A stretch of 37,985 nt of DNA from positions 1-37,985 of the forward strand of contig CAZBLE010000008.1 of assembly GCA_964492735.1 (NCBI GenBank), given 5' to 3'. The notes beneath the pieces are model-generated. The model searched no databases. It saw only the letters and a list, made by a program, of their open reading frames with translations, and was not told the DNA's origin. Each line of letters opens with the position of its first letter. Position 1 is the first letter of the stretch. Both the position numbers and the translations under genes were made by a program. Shown piece by piece: positions 1 to 8,083 of the stretch. This DNA comes from CALKUP01 sp964492735 (lineage in GTDB: Bacteria > Patescibacteriota > Patescibacteriia > UBA9570 > XYC2-FULL-38-9).

Positions 1-911
1 CGCGTGCCAGCATCGACCAAATCATGCCACCAAATTCCAGCTGCGATGCGCCGCTGATTATACTCCTCCCAATATTCCGGCATGACATCCGCAATCCCTG
101 CGTTCCCACCAATAAACCAATGTTCGTTGTATTTCAGTGACTCCTCCATCAGCACTTGTAGTCCATCGACACCACGATACGTTTTCACATCTTGATTCCA
201 GAGCGCCTGAAAATATTCCCGGAACGAATTAGCGAGCTGCTGATTGTGGATCGAGACCACAAATGGCTCAGCATCGTGCATCATGAATGCGACATTGTCT
301 TTCCAGATATCAATCATTGTCGGCTCACTGACATTTTGAGGCAACAAACGCGCTTGGGTAAATGGCTGCCTCCCTACTTCGTCTGCATATGGTGCATCGG
401 TTTGTGAAAATAAAATCTTGGCCGGAAGTTCAAACTGCTCACGCTTTTTGTCATAGGCACGAAAAAATTGTTCGTAGAGCTGGGCCTGTGATTGCTTGCC
501 GGCAATAATGTAATGTTCGTCGTGATCGTCTTTGACATCTCTAAGCAGTGCATCGCGATGGGCGGTCAGACCATTAATCCCTTCATAAAATTTCACTTCA
601 TGTCCAGAGCGTTCACGCAAGAGATTGATTTCGTTGGCAACGGCCGTTGCATTAGCGAGTTGCATTTCCGCGTCATTGACCAAGGAGTTGGCATCAGATA
701 ATTGAAACCAAGCGACTCCACCTTTGCTGGTTTTAAATATTAAACGTCGCTTTTCAAGCGATTCAAGAGCTTCATAGACAATACTCCGATGAAGGTCTAC
801 ATGCTTAATAATAGCAGCCGCCTTGCTGTTGCCGAGCTCAACCAAAGCCGTATACACAGAGGCTTGATTTGGCGAAAAACCGAGCTGTACTAATTTTTCT
901 GACACGTTCAT
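1..911 (-). CDS. TrmB-type transcriptional regulator with duplicated C-terminal domain, partial
   Basis: The frame is open from an ATG at 911 down to the window edge (303 codons visible, C-terminus missing). Residues 1-65 form a winged helix-turn-helix typical of TrmB-like regulators: the N-terminus MNVSEKLVQLGFSPNQASVY is followed by a recognition-helix segment HRSIVYEALESLEKR. A short coiled region then leads into a sensor-like domain from about residue 104 (VKFYEGINGL). A second copy starts near residue 241 (VKTYRGVDGL), so the effector half is duplicated. The regulator encoded at 19216-19992 has one copy of the same domain (VTIRYYEGIAKI). TrmB-family proteins usually bind DNA and a small ligand, often a sugar; neither ligand nor target is visible here. 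It is transcribed away from the secreted-protein gene at 1167, which makes that gene a possible target. Confidence 0.8.
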   Translation of the reverse strand, partial: MNVSEKLVQLGFSPNQASVYTALVELGNSKAAAIIKHVDLHRSIVYEALESLEKRRLIFKTSKGGVAWFQLSDANSLVNDAEMQLANATAVANEINLLRERSGHEVKFYEGINGLTAHRDALLRDVKDDHDEHYIIAGKQSQAQLYEQFFRAYDKKREQFELPAKILFSQTDAPYADEVGRQPFTQARLLPQNVSEPTMIDIWKDNVAFMMHDAEPFVVSIHNQQLANSFREYFQALWNQDVKTYRGVDGLQVLMEESLKYNEHWFIGGNAGIADVMPEYWEEYNQRRIAAGIWWHDLVDAGT

Positions 912-929
912 ACGTATTTTTAGCCTGTT

Positions 930-941
930 ATCATTGATGAT
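930..941. promoter_or_regulatory. Inverted repeat upstream of the TrmB-type gene, possible operator
   Basis: ATCATTGATGAT has perfect ATCAT/ATGAT arms and lies about 20 bases upstream of the ATG at 911, where an autoregulatory operator would be expected. Its function is inferred from position only. Confidence 0.3.
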
Positions 942-1166
942 TATTTTGTCGTCTTTTTTACGATAACAAAAATACTCCATAAAAACAATATCTGTGTATA
1001 TCCGACAGGTTTTTTACTTTAATATTAGGCAAAATATTTATATCTTACAATAAGTGTCATAAAAAAGCCCTTGTTTTATTGGTTTTAGCGCTCTACTCTG
1101 CCTTGTTTTCAGCTGGTTGCGGTAACTGACTTGAAAACAAAAAATACCATGTCCTTGGAGGACAGT

Positions 1167-1984
1167 ATGCGTGCTCTTTTTTTCTTGGCCGTTTTCGCCT
1201 GGTCTTTCTGTTTCTGCAGCACCTCTGCTGCAGAGGAAGTAAGTGAGGTAGGCGACTTTGATCTTGCTCCGCCGCAAGTGAAGCTGTGGCTGAATGCCGG
1301 TGTGCGAATCAACCCGGAAGCTGCGCGAGTTCCAGCGAAATGGCACTTCCATATGTTCATGCCCAACCTGGTCACAAACGGCGGTCGGGCGCCGTGGTTC
1401 TACACTGGACCGAGCTGGCAAGTGAACGACCAGTTCAACATCGAGCTGGTTGGCGGCATGGGAACGGGCATTGGCGATGACGCGCGCGGCGTTGCACCTG
1501 TTGCTGGACTCTGGTTCACCTGGACACCTCCCAAAGGTTGGCTCGTCTGGAGCGACGTTGAGTGGTGGGGCATTGCGGGCGACCAAACACTGTTCGGCGT
1601 CGCGATTGTAAGCAAGCGCGTCCGCGAATCTCCAATCTCACTCGGCATTGAGACCTGGGGAATCTGGACGCTNNNNNNNNNNNNNNNNNNNNNNNNNNNN
1701 NNNNNNNNNNNNNNNNNNNNNNNNNNNNNNNNNNNNNNNNNNNNNNNNNNNNNNNNNNNNNNNNNNNNNNNNGCGTCCGCGAATCTCCAATCTCACTCGG
1801 CATTGAGACCTGGGGAATCTGGACGCTGGAAGCGCCTAAAAACACAACCCTCTTCGGCGGGCCAAGCATTAACCTGAAGCTGGGAGACCACTTCAGTCTC
1901 CGTGCGGCGTTGCTGCTGCAAGGCAACCCCGCCAGCAACAACTGGGCAATCGGCCCGGCCATGTTCCTCAATATCAACCCCTGA
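1167..1984 (+). CDS. Secreted beta-rich protein of unknown function, interrupted by an artefactual N gap
   Basis: The start at 1167 is chosen because GGAG at 1157-1160 is well placed before it and the protein then begins with a signal peptide (MRALFFLAVFAW, small residues to about SAA|EE at residue 22). An in-frame ATG at 1131 lacks such a site. Collapsing the 55-base duplication around the N gap gives one frame ending at TGA 1982-1984, a protein of 220 residues. The mature part is rich in Gly, Trp and Phe with alternating hydrophobic residues (VEWWGIAGDQTLFGVAIVSK), as in beta-barrel or beta-sandwich proteins; the C-terminus is PAMFLNINP. I do not recognise the family. It is clearly more GC-rich than its neighbours, has its own terminator at 2012-2044, and resembles an acquired gene. 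An outer-membrane-type barrel would be odd in a CPR cell; a secreted or surface protein is the safer reading. Confidence 0.75.
1618..1672. repeat. 55-bp direct repeat, left copy at assembly gap
   Basis: These 55 bases abut the N run and are identical to 1773-1827. A perfect overlap of this length is typical of contig ends from a k=55 assembly graph, so it is read as the same locus written twice rather than a biological repeat. Confidence 0.9.
1673..1772. other. Assembly gap of exactly 100 N
   Basis: The N run is 100 bases, a conventional placeholder length. The flanking 55-mers are identical and collapsing them restores the reading frame, so the true gap is most likely negative (an overlap). 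Confidence 0.95.
1773..1827. repeat. 55-bp direct repeat, right copy at assembly gap
   Basis: Identical to 1618-1672. The codons following it continue the upstream gene in frame only if this copy is merged with the left one. Confidence 0.9.
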
Positions 1985-2011
1985 ATAGGACTTGAGGAAC
2001 ACAATTTTCTA

Positions 2012-2050
2012 AGGAGCGCGCAACAACACTGCACGCTCCTCACTTTTCTT
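2012..2050 (+). terminator. Rho-independent terminator of the secreted-protein gene
   Basis: The arms AGGAGCG (2012-2018) and CGCTCCT (2034-2040) pair, extended by GCA/TGC across one mismatch, and are followed by a T-rich run. It lies 28 bases after the stop at 1984. Confidence 0.75.
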
Positions 2051-2053
2051 ATT

Positions 2054-2593
2054 TTAATCAGCGAGCAATTCATTCAACTTCCGCACCGTATTCACATTTC
2101 GAATCGTGATGTTTTTATAGACATCTTTCCGCAACATGATTTTTGGGACACGACTTTTATTGTAATTCTTCTTTTGAATATTCCACACAATCGCGCCCGC
2201 CTGATACTTCAAATGTTCAATTTTTACATTCACTTCAAACTCTTTCGCAATCTTCGGGCTATCAATCTCGCTCCACAAAAATAAGACATCAGTTCGCATT
2301 TCAGCATTGTTCACCCACGCCTGCGGAATTGCCTTGCATAGCGCTATAATATTTTTTTCGTCGCGCACGAGCACAGCAACCGGAAATCCAAACGCCTGTT
2401 CAATTGCCTGCTCAATTTTTTTCTCCAGTGTTTTTGTTGCAGTTTTTTGAGCCGCAAAAACAACATTGCCAGAATTGATATAGGTTGTGACATCAGAAAA
2501 CCCAAGCTCTTCAAACACCACTTTCAAACGCTTCATTTCGACCCGATTGTTTCCTCCAACGTTAATTCCACGGAGTAGTGCAACGTATTTCAT
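2054..2593 (-). CDS. DUF1697 family protein
   Basis: The 179-residue protein opens with the family signature MKYVALLRGINVGGNN, followed by VTTYINSGNVVF and later TDVLFLW; these are the hallmarks of DUF1697 (Pfam), whose biochemical role is not established. The ATG at 2593 is chosen because the family motif starts there; a longer frame upstream would translate part of tRNA-Leu. The gene begins only 3 bases after the 3' end of that tRNA on the same strand, so both probably come from one primary transcript and tRNA 3' processing would leave a nearly leaderless mRNA. No Shine-Dalgarno sequence is visible. The C-terminus is Lys/Arg-rich and ends LNELLAD. Confidence 0.88.
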   Translation of the reverse strand: MKYVALLRGINVGGNNRVEMKRLKVVFEELGFSDVTTYINSGNVVFAAQKTATKTLEKKIEQAIEQAFGFPVAVLVRDEKNIIALCKAIPQAWVNNAEMRTDVLFLWSEIDSPKIAKEFEVNVKIEHLKYQAGAIVWNIQKKNYNKSRVPKIMLRKDVYKNITIRNVNTVRKLNELLAD

Positions 2594-2596
2594 ATG

Positions 2597-2678
2597 TGCC
2601 GGAGAGAGGACTCGAACCTCCACGGATTGCTCCACCTGCTCCTAAGGCAAGCGTGTATACCAATTTCACCACTCCGGC
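2597..2678 (-). tRNA. tRNA-Leu (anticodon UAG)
   Basis: The acceptor arms GCCGGAG/CTCCGGC pair, the T arm carries GGTTCGAGTCC, a long variable arm typical of class II tRNAs is present, and the anticodon loop CTTAGGA gives UAG (reads CUA). The 3' CCA is not encoded; the discriminator base is A at 2597. Confidence 0.95.
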
Positions 2679-2694
2679 GGAAAAATGTTTTAGT

Positions 2695-2723
2695 AGCCTA
2701 TCGTACTTGAGCGTTCGAGTCAA
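2695..2723 (-). promoter_or_regulatory. Sigma-70-type promoter for tRNA-Leu and DUF1697
   Basis: On the minus strand there is TTGACT (2718-2723), a 17-base spacer and TAGGCT (2695-2700), ending 16 bases before the tRNA 5' end. Confidence 0.6.
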
Positions 2724-2727
2724 AACC

Positions 2728-2756
2728 TTGACGATTATTTTCAGAATACGCATACT
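2728..2756 (+). promoter_or_regulatory. Divergent promoter for the lamin-tail gene
   Basis: TTGACG (2728-2733), 17 bases, then CATACT (2751-2756), about 48 bases upstream of the ATG at 2804. It is back to back with the tRNA-Leu promoter. Confidence 0.5.
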
Positions 2757-2803
2757 ATATATGGATACATCCTCTGCAGCGCACGCTCTAAGGATGTTTT
2801 TTT

Positions 2804-5104
2804 ATGCCCTATATTATTCGCCGCTTTCCAGTCAGCGGCATGCTCTTATTCGTTGCTATTTGCACGGCGCTCTTGCTTCCTTCTCATGTAGATGCGGTTG
2901 TATTGCGCTGCCAATATATTGACGAAACAACTGGCGAAGTCGTTGAAGATCCAGCGGCAACTACTACTCCTGCAAATGATCCTGAGACCGCGGAAACCCT
3001 CTCGCCCGTTCAATTGTCTGAACTCTACCCGACTCCTGTTGCCGGACAAGAAGAGTTTATCGAGCTGTATAATCCAAATGCATCGGCGATATCAATCAGC
3101 GGATTAAAACTGACTGATGCGTCCGGAAAAAATTTCACGATTTCGGAAGCGACGCTTGAATCGACTTCTTTAGCGGCACATGCCTATCTGACAATTCCCT
3201 ACAGTAAAACAAAAATTATTTTAAACAACAGTGGTGATACGATTATTCTCACTGACGAGGCTGGCGCGATACTCGACCAAACAACGTATGGATCGGCGCT
3301 TTCAGGATTTTCGTGGTCGAGACATCTCAGCGTCACTGACCCTGTAACAAGCTGGGGCTTTACAAGCATTGTCACGCAAGGCACTGTAAATATTTTTACT
3401 GAGACTGCAGACGACGCTACGGAAACAACAACAGCGCAGTCAACCACAACACAAACAGTTCCAGTGGGCGGCGCTCCATCGTCACCAACCACTGCAACAA
3501 TTGAAACACCGACAGTTGCTGCAGATACACACCAAACATCGTCTGATATACAAATCAATGAGCTTCTGCCAAACGCAGTTGGCTCAGACACAAATGCTGA
3601 GTGGATTGAACTTGTGAATACCGGAAGTGATCCTGTGCGACTTATTGATTGGACGGTGGGCGATGCTGGAAAAACCTACCCAATCGGAGATGTCACAATA
3701 AACGCCGGCGAACTCCTTTTATTAGAATCTTCAAAAACGCACATTTCTTTAAACAACTCCGGTGAGACGGTGACACTCACCGATCCATTTGATGCCATAA
3801 TAGACAGCGTTGCATACGGAGCTTCTACAGAAGGACAATCATACGCGCGTTTCCACAATGGATTTTATTGGACCGCAACCCCGACGCCAAAGAGTGCGAA
3901 CATTCTCACAAAAGCATCCGTTGTTGAAACCAGCACGTCAAACAAAAAAGACGACGCTTTAAAAAAAGCTGTCGCTCCAAATAAAAACAGCACGAGTGTG
4001 GGCAGCGCAAAAACAAGCAACTCTGCGCAGAATCAAAAAACAACAATCGCGGCGGCAAAGATTTTAGAAGATGGCGCGACGGTGATTATAAGCGGGACTG
4101 TCACTGCGCTTCCTGGGCAATTAGGTTCTCAATATTTTTTACTCCAAGATGCAAGCGGCGGTGTTCAGGTGTATTCCTATGCAAAATTATTTCCTCAGCT
4201 AGAAATAGGAACGCGTGTCACAGTGAGCGGCGAGGTCGGTACGTCACGTGGGACAAAGCGGATAAAAATTACTCAAGCCTCGGACATTGTTGTGAATGGC
4301 AGTGGTGATCCAGTTGCGGCAAAAACAGTCAGCGAGTTGAATGAAACAAATGAAGGCATGCTCGTGCAAACTGCCTCAGTGCTTGTCGAAAAATCTGGGT
4401 TGAATTGGAGCTTAGAAAATGGACTGGCGGTTGGTTTGAAAGGAAGCAGCGGCGTCTCCAATAAAGATTTTAAGGAAGGAGATTCGGTGACAGTGACTGG
4501 AATTGTTGAGCAGTCGGGCGGAAATTACCGCATTGCGCCACGGCAAGCAGAGGATGTGAAGAGTGGGAATGATCTCACAGCTGATGGTGCGGGAGTAGCG
4601 GGTAACGGAACGACGACTGTGAAAAAAGATGCGACAGGAGGAGGTAGAAGCACGGCTGGTGATGCGGGTACAAAAAAAGCCGCTAGTGAAAAAAGCACTG
4701 AGAGTAATGAGTCGACAATGACCACCACAACACTACTTACGAAAGCTAAAGAAAATCCTACAATGACAACCTTTATTGTTGCATTAGTTATTGTTGGCGG
4801 ACTATATCTGATTCGCCGCAATTGGGAGACAATTGAAGATCAAGGGTGGATGAAAAAGTTACTTGAGAATCCGCGCATTGCGAAAGTTGTTGAACAGTTA
4901 AAATTAAAAGGCTGGTTACCGCAAGTTGCAGGCGCAGCGCCGCAAACAACCTCATCACTAACCTTTCAAAACGCAAATCAATCGAGGGCTATAACACATT
5001 CCGGAACACTCGTGCAAGACTCAATGACCGACCTGCCTGATATTATCGACGATGCCGGTGTGTTTTATGCGTTGTCTGAACATTTCGGTCAACGGCCATC
5101 CTAA
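2804..5104 (+). CDS. Membrane-anchored protein with two lamin-tail domains and OB-like domains
   Basis: The 766-residue protein has an N-terminal signal peptide (residues 1-31, hydrophobic MLLFVAICTALLLP). Lamin-tail domain 1 covers about 68-175 (LSELYPTPVAGQEEFIELYN ... ILNNSGDTIILTD). Domain 2 covers about 248-350 (INELLPNAVGSDTNAEWIEL ... LNNSGETVTLTD). A Lys/Ser/Thr-rich linker follows. Residues 414-590 resemble one or two OB-type beta barrels (ATVIISGTVTALPG, SQYFLLQDASGGVQVYS, TRVTVSGEVG). A second Ser/Thr/Gly-rich linker leads to a transmembrane helix at about 655-671 (TTFIVALVIVGGLYLIRR) and a roughly 95-residue C-terminal tail. The topology implied is extracellular sensor domains with a short cytoplasmic tail. 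Lamin-tail domains are common in CPR surface proteins; a role in binding extracellular polymers, perhaps nucleic acid given the OB-like part, is inference. AAGG precedes the ATG at usual spacing. Confidence 0.85.
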   Translation: MPYIIRRFPVSGMLLFVAICTALLLPSHVDAVVLRCQYIDETTGEVVEDPAATTTPANDPETAETLSPVQLSELYPTPVAGQEEFIELYNPNASAISISGLKLTDASGKNFTISEATLESTSLAAHAYLTIPYSKTKIILNNSGDTIILTDEAGAILDQTTYGSALSGFSWSRHLSVTDPVTSWGFTSIVTQGTVNIFTETADDATETTTAQSTTTQTVPVGGAPSSPTTATIETPTVAADTHQTSSDIQINELLPNAVGSDTNAEWIELVNTGSDPVRLIDWTVGDAGKTYPIGDVTINAGELLLLESSKTHISLNNSGETVTLTDPFDAIIDSVAYGASTEGQSYARFHNGFYWTATPTPKSANILTKASVVETSTSNKKDDALKKAVAPNKNSTSVGSAKTSNSAQNQKTTIAAAKILEDGATVIISGTVTALPGQLGSQYFLLQDASGGVQVYSYAKLFPQLEIGTRVTVSGEVGTSRGTKRIKITQASDIVVNGSGDPVAAKTVSELNETNEGMLVQTASVLVEKSGLNWSLENGLAVGLKGSSGVSNKDFKEGDSVTVTGIVEQSGGNYRIAPRQAEDVKSGNDLTADGAGVAGNGTTTVKKDATGGGRSTAGDAGTKKAASEKSTESNESTMTTTTLLTKAKENPTMTTFIVALVIVGGLYLIRRNWETIEDQGWMKKLLENPRIAKVVEQLKLKGWLPQVAGAAPQTTSSLTFQNANQSRAITHSGTLVQDSMTDLPDIIDDAGVFYALSEHFGQRPS

Positions 5105-5113
5105 TTGTTTGAA

Positions 5114-5232
5114 ATAAAAAAAGTGAGGGGGCATGGGGCGGTCGCACGTAGCGCCACCCAGGCCTCCTCGGGCGGACCTGGTTGATGTTTCCTCGATTCC
5201 ACCAAGCGCAATTTGCGCGCATGTCATTCCTC
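5114..5232 (-). ncRNA. Candidate structured RNA in the gap before polA
   Basis: In this GC-rich block four hairpins abut one another: 5136-5159 (GGGCGG/CCACCC with a G-T pair), 5158-5181 (CCAGG/CCTGG), 5182-5205 (TTGATG/CACCAA with one wobble) and 5206-5218 (GCGCAA/TTGCGC). They are enclosed by CATG 5132-5135/CATG 5220-5223 and GAGG 5125-5128/CCTC 5229-5232. A T7 run on the minus strand follows directly (5116-5122), so the minus orientation is preferred. A TGCTAGGTT element upstream on minus resembles an extended -10. I do not recognise an RNA family; SRP, 6S and RNase P signatures were not found. A minus-strand ORF through the block (GGAGG before ATG) is the main alternative. Apart from this block, 5105-5344 shows no gene. 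Confidence 0.4.
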
Positions 5233-5344
5233 CGATAGCTCCCGAGATGAGAGCTGAAAACAACCTAGCATAAAGGCAAAATTACACAATATCAGAAAAA
5301 AATGCTGACTAGCATGGTTTTCCTGGGTCTGTTAGTATCAAGAC

Positions 5345-8083
5345 ATGAAAAAACTCCTTATTATCGACGCTCACGCCTTAATTCATCGTGCGTATCACGC
5401 CCTACCCCCTCTTACCAGCTCAAATGGCACACCCGTTGGTGCTGTTTATGGCTTTTTGCTCATGGTTATCAATGCGCTCAAAGACATGAAACCAGATGGT
5501 GTTGTCGTCTGCTTTGACTCAAAAGGCCCAACTTTTCGCCACAAGCAATTCAAAGACTATAAGGGCACTCGCAAAGAAACTGACCCTGATCTTGTTGCCC
5601 AATTTCCACTCGTTGAAGAAGTGGTAAAAGCATTTGGATTTCCTATTTTTAAAGTCAGTGGATTTGAAGCAGATGATCTCATTGGTACAATTTCAACAAC
5701 TGTTTCAAAAACAAAAAAAACCGAAGCGATCATTTTGACCGGTGACATGGATTTGTTGCAGCTCGTCAATGCGCACACAAAAGTATTGCGGCTCAAAAAA
5801 GGTGTAAAAGATATGGATTTATTTGATCGTGCGGCTGTAGAAGCGACCTACGGATTCACCCCTGAGCAAGTCATTGAATACAAAGGATTGCGTGGTGATA
5901 CATCTGACAACATTCCGGGCGTGAAAGGCATTGGCGAAAAAGGCGCGACAGAGCTACTTAAAGAATTTGGGACCATTGCAAATATTTATAAACATCTTGA
6001 AAAAATCACTGGCCGTAATCGAAAGGCATTAGAGAATCAAGAAGATCAAGCTAAAATGTCACGCGAGCTCGCAACAATCGTTTGTGATGCGCCAATTGAA
6101 TTTTCTCTCGACGACGCAAAAATTGGAAAATACAATCAAACAAAAATTCACACACTGTTTCGTGAATGGGAATTTCATTCCTTACTAAAACAACTCCCAA
6201 CACTTCCGGGGTTTCAAAAAAAAGAAGGCTTATTTGCTGAGCCAGAAACAGAAGAAGAAAAAGCCGAAAATGCAAAACCAGTAGACAGCACATCACCATA
6301 CCGAATGCGCACTGCTGAAGATGAAATTGCCGCCGAACTTGCTGAAGCCCGAAAAGCGACGGTCGTTGCTATTGATGCAGAAACAACCAGTCTATCTGCC
6401 GTGTCTGCTGATTTAGTTGGCGTCAGCATTTCATGGAAAGAAGGTGAGGGAATCTACATTCCATGCATGAATGAAAAAGGCGCTGTAGTTATCTCTCCGG
6501 CATTGAAAGCTTTTTTAGAAGATGAGAGCGTGAAGAAATCAGGCCATAACATTAAATATGATATTGAAGTGCTTCACCATAATGGCATTGCTGTATCTGG
6601 CATTGTGTTTGATTCAATGATTGCATCGTTTGTTATAAACAGCGGTTCTCGCGGTCACGGTCTTGATGCGCTCGCGTTTGCATTATTTGATTATGAAATG
6701 CAACCAATTGAAGATCTTATTGGAAAAGGAAAATCGCAAATTTCCATGGCAGATGTGCCACAAGAAAAAGTTGCCTGGTATGCAGCAGAGGATGCGGATT
6801 TTTCACTGCGACTCTACAATCATTTTGCACCACTGATCACAAAACAAGGGTACGAAAAACTGTTTTATGACATTGAAATGGAAACATTACTTGCGCTCGT
6901 ACCAATGGAAGAGGCCGGAGTAAAAATTGATGTGCCATTTTTACATCAGATGAGTAAAGAGCTGCATAAGCGCATTGCAATCATCAATCGTGAAATTCAA
7001 GAAATGGCTGGCGCGGAATTTAATGTCGCAAGTCCTGTGCAACTCAAAGAAATTTTGTTCGACAAGATGCAAATTTCAACAGACAAGATTAAAAAAACGA
7101 AAACCGGATTTTCAACCGCCGCCTCTGAGCTCGAAAAACTGCGTGGGGTGCATCCAATTATTGATAAAATTTCTGAATTCCGTGAGCTCAAAAAACTCAC
7201 ATCAACATACATTGATACTTTACCAACATTAATCAATCAAGAAACTGGCCGCATTCACACATCATATAACCAAACAATTGCTGCAACTGGTCGCCTGAGT
7301 TCAACAGATCCAAATCTGCAAAATATTCCAATCCGCACTGAACTTGGACGTGAGATTCGCAAAGCCTTTGTCGCTGAAAAAGGACACTCCCTTGTCTCTC
7401 TTGATTATTCACAAATTGAATTACGGGTTGTTGCACATTTGAGTGGCGATGCGGTGATGAGCGAGGCGTTTCAAAATGGAGAAGACATTCACAGCAAAAC
7501 AGCGGCGGAGCTGAATGATGTGCCGATGACAGAAGTTACAAAAGACATGCGCCGCGCGAGTAAGGCTATTAACTTCGGCATTCTCTATGGAATGGGTGTG
7601 CAAGGACTCATGCGCGACTCAGGAATTTCCCGAGATGAAGCTCGGATGTTTCTTGATAAATATTTTACTGTCCACACTGGCATTCATGCATACATTGAAC
7701 GCATTAAAGCTGAGACTGAACAATCAGGCTATGCAGAAACGATGTTTGGTCGCAAGCGATATTTTCCAGACATCCAAGGTAAAAATCCAATGCTCAAAGC
7801 GGCAGCAGAACGAGCGGCAGTGAACATGCCAGTTCAAGGAACAGCAGCGGATATCATGAAGCTTGCAATGATCAAAGTAGGGACAGCAATTGAAGCTAAA
7901 AAAATCGATGCGCGGATGTTGCTCCAAGTGCACGATGAATTGGTCTTTGAAATTGCGGACAGCAAAGTTGCAACTGAAGCAAAAAAAATTCAACACATCA
8001 TGGAACATGTCGTGGAACTGTCTGTACCGCTAGAGGTAGATGTTGAGTATGGTAAGAATTGGGGTGAACAAGAAACCGTATGA
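5345..8083 (+). CDS. polA: DNA polymerase I
   Basis: The 912-residue protein has the full three-domain layout. Residues 1-300 are the 5'-3' nuclease (MKKLLIIDAHALIHRAY, EADDLIGT, GDTSDNIPGVKGIGEKGA). Residues 335-500 are the 3'-5' exonuclease and look active: D344 and E346 in IDAETTSL, D406 in GHNIKYD, Y479 and D483 in YAAEDAD. Residues 540-912 are the polymerase with motif A (SLDYSQIELR, D687), motif B (RRASKAINFGILYGMG; F744 matches E. coli Phe762) and motif C (QVHDELVFE, H863-D864-E865). It acts in gap filling, Okazaki-fragment maturation and excision repair, and uvrB is encoded nearby. Proofreading is often lost in small genomes, so its retention is noteworthy. The stop overlaps the holA start by 4 bases (ATGA). 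Confidence 0.97.
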   Translation: MKKLLIIDAHALIHRAYHALPPLTSSNGTPVGAVYGFLLMVINALKDMKPDGVVVCFDSKGPTFRHKQFKDYKGTRKETDPDLVAQFPLVEEVVKAFGFPIFKVSGFEADDLIGTISTTVSKTKKTEAIILTGDMDLLQLVNAHTKVLRLKKGVKDMDLFDRAAVEATYGFTPEQVIEYKGLRGDTSDNIPGVKGIGEKGATELLKEFGTIANIYKHLEKITGRNRKALENQEDQAKMSRELATIVCDAPIEFSLDDAKIGKYNQTKIHTLFREWEFHSLLKQLPTLPGFQKKEGLFAEPETEEEKAENAKPVDSTSPYRMRTAEDEIAAELAEARKATVVAIDAETTSLSAVSADLVGVSISWKEGEGIYIPCMNEKGAVVISPALKAFLEDESVKKSGHNIKYDIEVLHHNGIAVSGIVFDSMIASFVINSGSRGHGLDALAFALFDYEMQPIEDLIGKGKSQISMADVPQEKVAWYAAEDADFSLRLYNHFAPLITKQGYEKLFYDIEMETLLALVPMEEAGVKIDVPFLHQMSKELHKRIAIINREIQEMAGAEFNVASPVQLKEILFDKMQISTDKIKKTKTGFSTAASELEKLRGVHPIIDKISEFRELKKLTSTYIDTLPTLINQETGRIHTSYNQTIAATGRLSSTDPNLQNIPIRTELGREIRKAFVAEKGHSLVSLDYSQIELRVVAHLSGDAVMSEAFQNGEDIHSKTAAELNDVPMTEVTKDMRRASKAINFGILYGMGVQGLMRDSGISRDEARMFLDKYFTVHTGIHAYIERIKAETEQSGYAETMFGRKRYFPDIQGKNPMLKAAAERAAVNMPVQGTAADIMKLAMIKVGTAIEAKKIDARMLLQVHDELVFEIADSKVATEAKKIQHIMEHVVELSVPLEVDVEYGKNWGEQETV

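Noticed and set aside
1038..2073. Long minus-strand frames across the secreted-protein gene and the N run
   Set aside because: They are shadows of a GC-rich gene and run through N; the plus frame has signal peptide, ribosome-binding site and terminator.
5021..5263. Minus-strand ORF through the GC-rich block before polA
   Set aside because: It has a GGAGG near internal ATGs but overlaps 80 bases of the lamin-tail gene end and resembles no family; the RNA-like folding is the better explanation, though not proven.
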